NCBI GenBank assembly: GCA_963788015.1
Contig: CAWBEY010000005.1
Coordinates: forward strand, 310,001 to 374,000
DNA: 64,000 bases
Direction of reading: 5' to 3'
Source of the DNA: JBBRHH01 sp963788015
GTDB lineage: Bacteria; Planctomycetota; Phycisphaerae; Tepidisphaerales; Tepidisphaeraceae
Within the stretch, counting starts at the first letter, position 1; the number at the start of each line of letters is the position of its first letter. Both the position numbers and the translations under genes were made by a program. A model generated the notes under the pieces. That model worked only from the letters and a program-made list of their open reading frames with translations. It had not been told where the DNA came from and did no database searches. This document shows positions 26,878-34,465 of this stretch, in pieces.

Positions 26878-27276
26878 ATGGCACGCATCCCAGGCATCAG
26901 CCGACAACCCAGCTTCACATTCCGACCAGCAGATTATCTCCCCGAAATAATCACCCCACCACCAGAGCTAGCAGAACCACCAATCCACCCGCACGCCTTC
27001 TACCACACCAGCGGGGACGCAGCGAAGAAGACCCTCTACTTGCAGCAGCAGCTACGCCGCCTCTGCGATATCGTCATGACAAGGGAAGGCACCGAGGAGC
27101 TACACGCGTTCGGAAGGAAGCTAGAAGTAGCCCTGGAGGGTGCAGCCTCTCTCTTGGCCTTTCTGGAGAAGAAACGCGGTATCCCACCCTCAATCCATCT
27201 GGAGTCCATTTCATGCCGGGATACGATAGAGGTCACACCCAAGAACCCAGCTTCTCTAATCAGGCGGGGGAGATAG
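26878..27276 (+). CDS. Hypothetical protein of the element
   Basis: 132 residues from MARIPGISRQPSFTFRPADYLPEIITPPPELAEPP. A proline-rich N-terminus is followed by a helical region (KKTLYLQQQLRRLCDIVMTREGTEELHAFGRKLEVALEGAASLLAFLEKKRG). No family recognised. It starts 7 bp after the zinc-motif gene; the ribosome site is weak. Confidence 0.45.
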   Translation: MARIPGISRQPSFTFRPADYLPEIITPPPELAEPPIHPHAFYHTSGDAAKKTLYLQQQLRRLCDIVMTREGTEELHAFGRKLEVALEGAASLLAFLEKKRGIPPSIHLESISCRDTIEVTPKNPASLIRRGR

Positions 27277-27338
27277 GGGGAAATAAGCTCTCGGGGACAA
27301 ACCGGACAAGCTGTCACCATTTGAAGGGAATTATCATT

Positions 27339-27394
27339 ATCACCTCATCACCTCATCACCTCATCACGTCATCACGTCATCACGTCATCACGTC
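27339..27394 (+). repeat. Seven tandem 8-bp repeats (iteron-like)
   Basis: Three copies of ATCACCTC followed by four copies of ATCACGTC, without gaps, in the 282-bp space between two element genes. An AT-rich stretch (about 27,420-27,470, with TATATAGATGTATAT and ATATATAT) follows. Such arrays next to AT-rich DNA are typical of replication origins or of regulator-binding arrays; which one is unknown. Confidence 0.8.
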
Positions 27395-27558
27395 ATGCGA
27401 GAGGAATAATCATCAAGGGTATAGGGGTATATAGATGTATATCGGCTTAGAAAAGATATATATGTGCGACAGAGCATCGCCCTGCTTTATTTGCGCGAGG
27501 ATTATTCCGGGTATATATATAATTAGGAATTATAGGGGAAGCAGATGAAAGGGAAATC

Positions 27559-27936
27559 ATGGCAATGAATCCAAACAGTAAGAAAGCACTATGTCCGAAA
27601 GCCCCCGTCGATCTCACCGGGGAGGCTCTGGCGGAATGGCCGCGTATCACCGACGACTTATTCAAGGCCGGGAAGCTGGAGAAGACGGACCGGATGATGA
27701 TTATCGCATTCTGCAACTTATGGGCTGTCTATCATCATCTGAATCAACAGGTCTCGACGCTGGGCGGGGTAATAGTCAACAAAAACGGGATGACTGGTGC
27801 CACGGCGCAGTGGAAAGAGATGCTTAAGGCCACAAAGGAATTGCGGATTATGCTTATTGAGATGGGTCTCACGCCTGCTGCTCGTGGTTTGATTGTCCGG
27901 ACAGAGGCTCCACAGACTGATGAATTTGGGTTGTAA
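27559..27936 (+). CDS. terS: Phage terminase small subunit, P27 family
   Basis: 125 residues with GAAAGGGAAATC before the ATG. P27-type features: APVDLTGEALAEWPRITDDLFKAGKLEKTDRMMIIAFCNLWAVYHHLNQQV, VIVNKNGMTGATAQWKEMLKATKELRIMLIEMGLTPAAR. The protein recognises phage DNA and loads the large subunit. It is followed after 2 bp by an HNH nuclease and then the large subunit, the standard packaging order of HNH-type tailed phages. Confidence 0.82.
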   Translation: MAMNPNSKKALCPKAPVDLTGEALAEWPRITDDLFKAGKLEKTDRMMIIAFCNLWAVYHHLNQQVSTLGGVIVNKNGMTGATAQWKEMLKATKELRIMLIEMGLTPAARGLIVRTEAPQTDEFGL

Positions 27937-27938
27937 TC

Positions 27939-28289
27939 ATGCCAAGCTATAGCTGCGCACATGCGACTTGTGACCAGTACGTTGCCAAGAGGGGCGGCTA
28001 TTGCCCTTCTCATGCTCGCCAACCGAAGTCCAGTGTCTCTCGGGCTGCTGCGAAATCCTTTTATGATTCTCGTCCATGGCGCAGGGTACGGGCTGCGAAG
28101 CTCGCCCAGTCTCCGATATGCGAGGCTCGAATAATGTGTAGGGGGAATCTGGCTACCATTGTTCACCATCTCCGGCCAATGCGTGATTGTTCTATTGCGG
28201 AGCGTCTGGCTTTCTCTAATCTTCAATCTGTCTGTTTTGACTGTCACCTGACTATGGATGGACGGTTGAATCATCGTGCGGAAACATAA
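27939..28289 (+). CDS. HNH endonuclease (phage packaging-associated)
   Basis: 116 residues. Zinc-binding N-terminus CAHATCDQYVAKRGGYCPSH, then FYDSRPWRRVRAAKLAQSPICEAR, and the HNH motif in TIVHHLRPMRD...NLQSVCFDCHLT, with the His-His pair, Asn and zinc Cys residues in place. In many phages an HNH protein beside the terminase is required for packaging. It overlaps the terminase large subunit start by 14 bp. Confidence 0.82.
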   Translation: MPSYSCAHATCDQYVAKRGGYCPSHARQPKSSVSRAAAKSFYDSRPWRRVRAAKLAQSPICEARIMCRGNLATIVHHLRPMRDCSIAERLAFSNLQSVCFDCHLTMDGRLNHRAET

Positions 28290-28974
28290 ATATGGTATGC
28301 TGGAATTGGTTGAGAATGATCTTTATGTGTATGACGCGGTTGCCGCAGACCGTCCCGTAAGGTTCATCGAGAAGTACCTCAGGCATCACGAGGGCCAATT
28401 CGCCGACCAGCCATTCCTGTTAGCACCCCCGCAGAAGCAGATGATTCATGATGTATATGGGTGGAAGTATAGGGCTACTGGTCTCCGAAGATTCAGCGAT
28501 TGGCATTTTGAGGCGGCTGTTGGTGCTGGGAAGTCTCCCCTCATGGCTGCTCGCGGTCTCTACCATCTTCTTGCTGATGGGGAGCAGGGTGGATAGATTT
28601 ATTGCCTGGCTGCGAATTATTCCCAAGCCAAAGTCATATTCGACACAGCCAAGAGATTTATTGAGGCTTCACCGCAGTTAACCAAGGCTCTCCAGATAAG
28701 GCAGATGGAGATTCGCCATCCAAAGAGTAAGTCCGTGTGGAAGATCATCAGCGGCAAAGGGCCGAAGGCGGGCTTAAGACCCAGCTTGGTCCTGATGGAT
28801 GGGATCCAGGAAGCCTCCACGCGGGAGGCTTATGATGCCCTACGGGGGAGGTTCACCAAACGCCAGCAGCCATTATTCATCGGGGCTATGAACGCGGGGA
28901 CCTCCCAGCAGTCTTTCGGGTGGTTGATGCATGAGAAGGACCAAATCCCAGGATCGATTCATCAGCGGAGATAG
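28276..28974 (+). pseudogene. terL: Phage terminase large subunit, N-terminal part with in-frame TAG and lost C-terminus
   Basis: MRKHKYGMLELVENDLYVYDAVAADRPVRFIEKYLRHHEGQF and the ATPase P-loop FEAAVGAGKSPLMAARG identify TerL. At 28,594-28,596 an in-frame TAG interrupts it; the same frame continues as IYCLAANYSQAKVIFDTAKRFIEASP...PSLVLMDGIQEAS (Walker B region), so a CAG-to-TAG change fits. After about residue 225 the homology stops: the DNA becomes the antisense of the neighbouring ATPase gene. The nuclease domain (about 300 residues) is therefore missing through a deletion, not just a mutation. Confidence 0.8.
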
Positions 28975-28977
28975 CGC

Positions 28978-29951
28978 CGATCATCGCAACAATCTCGGTA
29001 TGGTAAATCATGGCGACGGCTAAGAGACCAACGCCAAGGGTCTCCATGTCTGCCGCTGTAGGCAGAACGATTACCTTCCCAGGAGGATCGAGAACGAAGT
29101 GAGCGTAGCGATTGGTGTCAGCTTCTTCGCGCTGGCCCTCGTCAATAGCGAAAGTCCAAACGATATGGTTCAGCCGGTATTTCCGCCGTGCCGGTGGTGG
29201 TTCCCTTTACCGTAGAACCGCCACGCGTGGAACTCCGCAGTAATTCCAGTACCTCCTGCCTGCCGCGCCAATCCTCCATCTCATCGAACAAGATGGGGAG
29301 AGAATCATTCTTAACGTCCTGCTGGAGTCCCACCGCAGAAGATTTCCCCTCCATCCCAAATGCATAGGGCCACAAGCCCCCTAATAAAGTGCGGAGGGTA
29401 GTCTTGCCGGTATAACTCTTGCCCGTCACCGACACTGGGGACGGAAGCGGAGCGCGGCTTGGACGCCCGTTGCAATGATAAGCCCCGCGACCAGATCACG
29501 ATCATGGCGGTGTTTGAAGGACCAGTCAGCCAGAGCGTTAACCAATTCCACCCACGCCTGCTGTGCATTCTTTCGCGTCATCGTTGCAGTGATGCCGTGC
29601 AGACGCTTCAGGTCTACCCAGGTCCGACCAAAAAGGATCAACTTGTCACCAATGAGCGGCGTCTCAAGAATCTTCCAATCAAGACGGTTGCCGGCGCGAC
29701 GGAAAGTGGCACATTGATCGCCAGTGACCACTATGAGGCCATCGCCCCCAGGATTGCAGCCAGATACCTTGGCCGATCTTCTCCGTCGCGTGGAACTTCC
29801 GCAGACGGCATTCCTCAGCGATAGCATCACGCATCACACCAGCAGGACTTAAATCCTCATTGACCTCGCGAATGGCAGACTCAATCGAGAGGACGGCATT
29901 GAGTCCGGCCATCTGTATTAACTTGGGGCGAACGATCTCAGTGAATGACAC
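28978..29951 (-). pseudogene. Helicase-like P-loop ATPase of the element, multiply frameshifted
   Basis: Pieces in three minus-strand frames fit one protein: FTEIVRPKLIQMAGLNAVLSIESAIREVNEDLSPAGVMRDAIAEE; then ILFGRTWVDLKRLHG...AQQAWVELVNALADWSFKHRHDRDLVAGLIIATGVQAALRF; then SVTGKSYTGKTTLRTLLGGLWPYAFGMEG (Walker A), LPILFDEMEDWRG (Walker B), LELLRSSTRGGSTVKGT; and a tail HIVWTFAIDEGQREEADTNRYAHFVLDPPGK. The frame is open further upstream to about 30,050 but without a start codon. It resembles the ATPases/helicases used for element replication. The 3' end meets the truncated terminase head-on, marking a deletion junction near 28,960. Confidence 0.65.
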
Positions 29952-30079
29952 ACCCTCATAGAGGGTTCGGTTAATCAGACTCCAAATGACGACCCGATGC
30001 CGTTCATCAGAGACCGAGGACCTCGATAGTCGGGGGAATAAATTGTCGGTAGTTAACCATAGAAAAGAGCTAGGGCAGC

Positions 30080-30478
30080 TTATTCGGCTGCCCTAGCGTG
30101 TTGGTGGATAAAGACCCTACTGGGCGTTCCTGGCGGCAATCGCGGCGTCAACGGCGGCGCAATCTTGGCCCGATCCTGTTTGTACAAGGGGATGGCCGGG
30201 TCGATGGCGTAAGTGACGCACAACGCCAGAATCTCAGGGTCGTTGGTGGTGATGCCGTTGGGGATTCCCCGCTTCATAAATGAGTAGGTCTGGTTCGGGG
30301 AACCCTTGATGACTTTGCCGATCTCCCTGGCGTTCTGGAGGACATCTTTAGAAACGGCGTGCTTCTCGCCCAAGATGAAATCCCGTACCGCCCATTCGAA
30401 CTTTCGGCCGAGAGGAGCTTGGACACTGCCGGACGAACCGCCAAAGCCCATGTCCTCACCAGAGTCGTCGTTGCTCAT
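30080..30478 (-). CDS. Hypothetical protein of the element
   Basis: 132 residues from MSNDDSGEDMGFGGSSGSVQAPLGRKFEWAVRDFILGEKHAVSKDVLQ, with AGAAGGAAGATC before the ATG. A Gly/Ser-rich, acidic N-terminus precedes a helical core. I do not recognise it; SKDVLQNAREIGKVIKGSPNQTYSFMKRG could be a helix-turn-helix. It lies upstream of the broken ATPase in the same direction and may belong to a replication module. Confidence 0.45.
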   Translation of the reverse strand: MSNDDSGEDMGFGGSSGSVQAPLGRKFEWAVRDFILGEKHAVSKDVLQNAREIGKVIKGSPNQTYSFMKRGIPNGITTNDPEILALCVTYAIDPAIPLYKQDRAKIAPPLTPRLPPGTPSRVFIHQHARAAE

Positions 30479-30492
30479 GATCTTCCTTCTGT

Positions 30493-30645
30493 TTAGGCCG
30501 CTTCCTCTTTGGGAGACGGCGAATTGATGGGAACGTCGTGTCGCGACCAATGCCCACCACAAAGTGGGCAGCAGTCATAAGGAGTGGGGAAGGAGTTGTT
30601 GGCTACGGAGTATCCGCAATCCAGACATCCCCACCCCAGGTACTC
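30493..30645 (-). CDS. Zinc-ribbon segment downstream of the DUF669 gene (start unclear)
   Basis: An open frame ending at 30,493 encodes LGWGCLDCGYSVANNSFPTPYDCCPLCGGHWSRHDVP, with two Cys-x2-Cys pairs (CLDC and CPLC), a classical zinc ribbon. No ATG, GTG or TTG opens it, and it begins where the DUF669 frame stops, so it may be the C-terminal domain of that protein after a further frameshift, or a separate small gene with an unusual start. Confidence 0.4.
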   Translation of the reverse strand, partial: EYLGWGCLDCGYSVANNSFPTPYDCCPLCGGHWSRHDVPINSPSPKEEAA

Positions 30646-30647
30646 AA

Positions 30648-31042
30648 CTACAAAGGGTTGAAGCAGTACACCCGCCCCATGGGGTCATCAGCCTCGCGGC
30701 GGATCGTGACCAGGAACCTCTTCGTCGATTCCGGCATCGGTGGATGCTCGATGTCCGCGAAGCCTTTCAAGCCTAGCATCTTTAGATCGCGGACGGCCAT
30801 CTGTCTGGCCTCGGGCTTTATGTTCAGGCCCCGCGCCCAGATGTCGCGGGTGGTGACTTGGCCTTTATACCACCCTCCAGGATTTCGAAGGCGACGGTGA
30901 CGCCCTCAGTGCCTGTGGAGGCGCGAACATACTCGATCTTGGTGACAGCCGCCGGGTAGTTTCCCGGCTTCATCGGCTGGACGCGGGGGGCGGGCTGGAT
31001 TGACTCCCACGGGTCCGTTTCGAACGGTTTTTCTATGTCCAT
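30648..31042 (-). CDS. DUF669-like phage protein, frameshifted near 30,872
   Basis: Starts MDIEKPFETDPWESIQPAPRVQPMKPGNYPAAVTKIEYVRASTGTEGVTVAFEILEGG, then in another frame QVTTRDIWARGLNIKPEARQMAVRDLKMLGLKGFADIEHP and KRFLVTIRREADDPMGRVYCFNPL. DUF669 proteins are single-strand-DNA-binding-like proteins found with phage replication and recombination genes. The EG.....V.F.I..G....k..v...l.. pattern fits. One lesion at about 30,872 in ...ATAAAGGCC.... The 297 bases between this gene and the integrase hold nothing recognisable. Confidence 0.6.
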
Positions 31043-31339
31043 TTTTTTTGGAATCCATAGCTCGGCCGAGTAATAATTCCCCATGGCGCAGGGTCGAGCA
31101 GAGCAGAGCAGCGGCATGGGTTGACGTGAGAACGGGGCTCCAGAGGAGGAGTCTGCAATGAGGTGAGTTTTGGAATTTGACCGCACGCGGGGCCTAGCGA
31201 CCGCTAGGAGCAGGGTCCAGCCGATTTTTGTCGGCCTGCGCATCTGGGGTTGGCGTTGCGCCAACCCGTACCAGCAACAAACTGGGTCAATCGTGCCGGT
31301 ATCATACGACCGCGAGGCCGACATCAAGAGAAATCCTAT

Positions 31340-32570
31340 TTAGTTCCTCAGCGCCTGATAGCGAACGTGATCAGAGACAACCTTGAGGCGGTCGTCCGAG
31401 AGGCTGCTAACGTATGTCGCCGCCATACCCGGGAAAGTATGCCCCATGATCCGCATAATGGCGTTCAAGTCCGTACAGCTATCGGCGAGGGTGCGGAAGG
31501 TATGACGCAGCGTATAAAATCCGACACCATCCCTCCTAAGGTCCAAGGCCGTCATCAACGACTGGAATTTTTCGGTAACGCGGTCGTTCGCGTTTGAGAC
31601 CCACGACTTTGCCGTTTTCCAACAGCGGCTTATTTTGCACCCAGGGAAGCCCCCGAGAATCGAGAAACAGCAACTTACCGTCTCCGGTATTCGCGGGGGC
31701 GGGGCGGTCGGCTAACGCCTCCCGCAGCGCCGCCACCGTCTCCGGCGACAGCATCGCCCTTCGATCCGATGCAGTTTTTGGACGGGGGAAGTCCATCACT
31801 CCTTTGTCCAGGTCTATAGCCTTGATCGGTAACTCGGCAACGTCGGTTTTGCCCATGCCGCAGTTAACGCCCAAGAGGATCATCGCTTTAAGGGGAGACG
31901 TAGCCTTACCCACCAATGCCCGCACTTGCTCCGAAGTGAACAACTTCTTGCCGCGTTCTTGAATACGCGACTGTTGATACCGCCGCTTATCAACCAAAGA
32001 CGGCTTATCGAAAGAATCACCCCACCGAGGCATCGCCGGGACGACACCATTACGATACGCCCAATTGAACATAGCTCGTATATTGATGATGTGCCGGTCG
32101 AGCGTATTGGGGCTGTATCTCCCCGCCAGCTTCATCCTGTACTCAGAGAAGTCCTGCGGCACCAAGCCATCGACGGACTTGCCGGGGAAGGCATTAGCGA
32201 AGGGCGGGATAATTTCCAAGATCGTCATATACGACCGGTTTTTGAGCAGCTTCCTCTCCCATTCCCTAGTCTTATGGGCTATGAACTGATCCTTGAGATC
32301 GGAGACCAGCAGGCTTTTGGGCAGCTTAGGTACTGTCGGCATTGGAGCTACCGGGGGAGCCACGTTCACCGCAACAGGGGCAGGATCTACTTTAGTTGGG
32401 AGACCAGCGAACTTGCGGTGATAGATGTCGAGAGCCTCCTTCCATGGGATATGCCCGCAGATGACCTTGACTTGCCCATTGATCTTCTTGCACCATCCCC
32501 GTTTGTGCGGGCTAAGGGGGAAGTCTTTGTACGGCTTGATGCTCTTTCGGACTGTCGATACTGCAATCAT
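31340..32570 (-). CDS. int: Tyrosine recombinase / integrase, frameshifted near 31,600
   Basis: Starts with AAGGAG 6 bases before the ATG. N-terminal part with KDFPLSPHKRGWCKKINGQ (arm-binding-like), then a SAM-like core-binding domain (LKDQFIAHKTREWERKLLKNRSY...DRHIINIRAMFNWAYRNGV) and the catalytic domain with LKAMILLGVNCGMGKTDVAELPIKAIDL. After the lesion the other frame gives FYTLRHTFRTLADSCTDLNAIMRIMGHTFPGMAATYVS, with the HxxR box, second His and nucleophilic Tyr. The first catalytic Arg position reads GMGKTD rather than the usual TGxRxxE, a variant that I believe is common in planctomycete integrases. It lies beside attR and should have catalysed insertion into tRNA-Ser. Confidence 0.88.
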
Positions 32571-32793
32571 TGGTCACTCCTTGTGTTAAGACCAAGCACC
32601 AAAAAAGCACCAGCGGGGGCGTCGTGTAATTGGTGCGGCACTTGGCGGGAATGACTATTAGAATGCGCACGCATGCCCCTACCCCCTCCCCTCCCGCCCC
32701 GCCCCCGGCCCCCCCAGAAAAAGGCGGGCGGCGTCCGGGCGTGTGTGGCCGGAACAACGGAACAGCGGAACAGGCGGCGGTCGGGTTGTGTGT

Positions 32794-32828
32794 ACAACCG
32801 CCGGTCGGGTTGTACATGACACAACCGC
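32794..32828 (-). promoter_or_regulatory. Candidate integrase arm-type repeats near attR
   Basis: Inverted copies of the core found near attL: ACAACCGCCG (32,794-32,803) and GACACAACCGC (32,818-32,828), inside a dyad-rich stretch with GGTTGTGTGTACAACC at 32,784-32,799. The position between integrase and attR suits integrase or excisionase binding. Inferred. Confidence 0.42.
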
Positions 32829-32860
32829 GAACCGGTGGGGCTAGCAGGTGGGTATAAACA

Positions 32861-32894
32861 GACGGGACAGACCCGGTTAAGAGCCTGTCCCGTC
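32861..32894 (-). terminator. Terminator after tRNA-Ser
   Basis: On the minus strand, 10 bases past the tRNA 3' end, GACGGGACAG and CTGTCCCGTC form a perfect 10-bp stem with a 14-base loop, followed by TGTTTAT. It lies on the element side of attR, so the element brings its own terminator for the restored tRNA gene. Confidence 0.65.
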
Positions 32895-32904
32895 GTACTT
32901 TCGA

Positions 32905-32994
32905 TGGCGGAGGAGGTAGGATTCGAACCCACGAGACCCTTGCGGGCCTACCGGTTTTCAAGACCGGCGCATTCAACCGCTCTGCCACTCCTCC
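32905..32994 (-). tRNA. tRNA-Ser: tRNA-Ser (anticodon UGA)
   Basis: Minus-strand sequence GGAGGAGTGGCAGAGCGG... to ...CCTACCTCCTCCGCCA. Acceptor stem GGAGGAG/CTCCTCC, anticodon stem CCGGT/ACCGG with loop CTTGAAA (anticodon TGA at 32,958-32,960), long variable arm (TAGGCCCGCAAGGGTCTC) as in class II serine tRNAs, T arm GTGGGTTCGAATCCTAC, discriminator G and an encoded CCA. Bases 32,908-32,962 are the att core; the CCA and everything beyond come from the element. Confidence 0.96.
32908..32962 (-). repeat. attR: attR: att core inside the intact tRNA-Ser
   Basis: Identical over 55 bp to attL at 22,251-22,305; it stretches from the discriminator base to the position just 5' of the anticodon. Beyond 32,962 the two copies diverge at once. 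Confidence 0.93.
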
Positions 32995-33073
32995 AGAATG
33001 GTCAACCCGAGTTTACCTATGCCCTTGATCGGGGTCAAAGGGACCAGGCTTTAATCGTTCCTTCACGTCTCCA

Positions 33074-33976
33074 CTAAAAGCTCATCGCGAACTTGAAGGC
33101 CGACCAGCGCTCGTCAATCCGTTCTCGCGTCAGCGTTTTCAGACCCCCCAGCGAGAAGTCCGAGATCGTGTAGCTCGCCACCACCGTGCCATAAGCCATC
33201 GCTCGTTTCAACGTGGCTGGCGAGAAGGTTCCCTGGCTGGCGAGATAACCCATCATTCCTCCGGCGAAGCTATCGCCGGCGCCGGTGGGGTCAATCACCT
33301 CCTGGGCCGGATAGGCCGGCAGAACAAACACATCGTCATCGCTGCACAGCATCGACCCGTGCTCCCCCTTCTTGATGACGACAAATTTTGGCCCCATCTT
33401 CAACACCTCCCGCGCTGCTGCGATCAGATTCTTTTTCTCCGTCAGCAATCGTGCTTCCCCATCGTTCAAGACCAAGCCGTGAATTTTCGACAGCAGCTTG
33501 CACAACTCCGCCCGCTCCGTCTGGATCCAGAGGTTCATGGTGTCGGCCACGATCAGCTTCGTCGATCGTAGGTTCTCGATCATTCCCTGCTGCAGCACCG
33601 GATGGGTGTTGGCCAGAAAAACATAGCGGCTGTCGCGAAAGTTTTCCGGAATTTTTGGAGCACGCTCGGCCAGTACGTTCAGATCCACCTCCACCGTCAG
33701 CGCCTCATTCATGTCCTTCAGATACGAGCCGTGCCAGCGAAAAGTCTTGCTCCCGCTGCGCCGCTCCAGGCCACCCGTGTCGACATCCCGGCCATCGAAC
33801 ACCGACGTGAGCGCCTCAGGCGAATCCTCGCCAACAACGCCCACCAGTCGCACTGGCGTAAAGAAGCTGGCGGCATACGCAAAATAAATGGCCGACCCGC
33901 CGATGACGTTTTCGCGCCTTCCGAAGGGCGTTTCAACGGTGTCGATCCCGATGGATCCAGTGACAAGCAACGACAT
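33074..33976 (-). CDS. PfkB family carbohydrate/nucleoside kinase
   Basis: 300 residues with GGAGGA 6 bases before the ATG. PfkB/ribokinase marks: MSLLVTGSIGIDTVETPFGRRENVIGGSAIYFAYAASFF (substrate-side Gly-Gly), VGVVGEDSPEAL, and the C-terminal signature VIDPTGAGDSFAGGMMGYL with catalytic Asp235 and the anion hole. FVVIKKGEHGSML precedes the nucleotide site. It phosphorylates a sugar or nucleoside hydroxyl with ATP in the cytoplasm; the substrate cannot be set from sequence. It follows the PIN-like gene by 25 bp. Confidence 0.9.
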   Translation of the reverse strand: MSLLVTGSIGIDTVETPFGRRENVIGGSAIYFAYAASFFTPVRLVGVVGEDSPEALTSVFDGRDVDTGGLERRSGSKTFRWHGSYLKDMNEALTVEVDLNVLAERAPKIPENFRDSRYVFLANTHPVLQQGMIENLRSTKLIVADTMNLWIQTERAELCKLLSKIHGLVLNDGEARLLTEKKNLIAAAREVLKMGPKFVVIKKGEHGSMLCSDDDVFVLPAYPAQEVIDPTGAGDSFAGGMMGYLASQGTFSPATLKRAMAYGTVVASYTISDFSLGGLKTLTRERIDERWSAFKFAMSF

Positions 33977-34001
33977 AATCGGTCCTCCAATTCCCCGCAG
34001 A

Positions 34002-34370
34002 TCATTTTGGCCCCGGCAACTGCCGAATCTTCACGCGCTTTTCCGTCACCGTGTAGAGCCGCCGCGCCGTCAACCTCTTGTATCGTGCAAATAGCCGCTC
34101 AACGGCATCATCCTGCTCAACCTCGCCGCCGGACAGTTGCAGGAAAATGATCGAGCGCTCAAACCAGCGATCGGACGCAAACGGCGCATTCGCCAGCTCC
34201 GGGTCGGCCGTGAGAATATCCCACTGCTTTGCCCGCGCCGCCGCCAGAATCTCATCAAGCTCCACCACCGGGCCAAGATTCAGCTCTGAAACATCATGGG
34301 TCGCGTGGCCGTGTTTTCAAAGCGCCTCACCAACCGCCGGAGTAATCGAACCGTGCAAAAGCAACTGCAT
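34002..34370 (-). CDS. PIN-like (DUF5615-type) protein with an in-frame TGA at codon 18
   Basis: Frame from ATG 34,370: MQLLLHGSITPAVGEAL, then TGA (34,317-34,319), then KHGHATHDVSELNLGPVVELDEILAAARAKQWDILTADPELANAPF in the same frame to 34,002. The LxHGSI...AL(x)KHGH.....ELNL......EIL..A....DILTADPEL pattern fits small PIN-like nuclease domains of the Mut7-C/DUF5615 kind, with the acidic residues E, D and D. The stop falls exactly where an Arg or Lys is expected (CGA to TGA would explain it). Otherwise it could start at the GTG 34,268, losing the first strand. It lies between queE and pfkB on the same strand. Confidence 0.6.
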
Positions 34371-34465
34371 CGGCCGAATGTTAGCGGGCGTGGGCGCTAT
34401 CGCCAACGCGCCCCGCGTCGTCTATTCGATTGGTAGCACTCCTGGCACGGGAATTCCCAATTCTC

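Larger units (their letters stand above)
22251..32962. mobile_element. Integrated, decayed phage-like element in tRNA-Ser
   Basis: A 10.7-kb segment bounded by an exact 55-bp direct repeat (22,251-22,305 and 32,908-32,962) that is the 3' part of tRNA-Ser(UGA). A tyrosine integrase lies at the tRNA end. The content is phage-like (terminase small subunit, HNH nuclease, terminase large subunit fragment, DUF669, putative primase-like replication protein and helicase-like ATPase, small proteins) and, in its left half, clearly less G-rich at third codon positions than the chromosome. No capsid, portal, tail or lysis genes are visible. An IS630 copy is inserted. Integrase, ATPase, DUF669 and terminase all carry lesions, so it is probably immobile now. 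Confidence 0.88.

Noticed and set aside
27339..27394. Tandem repeat considered as a CRISPR array
   Set aside because: Units are 8 bp and adjacent without spacers; no cas genes are in the window.
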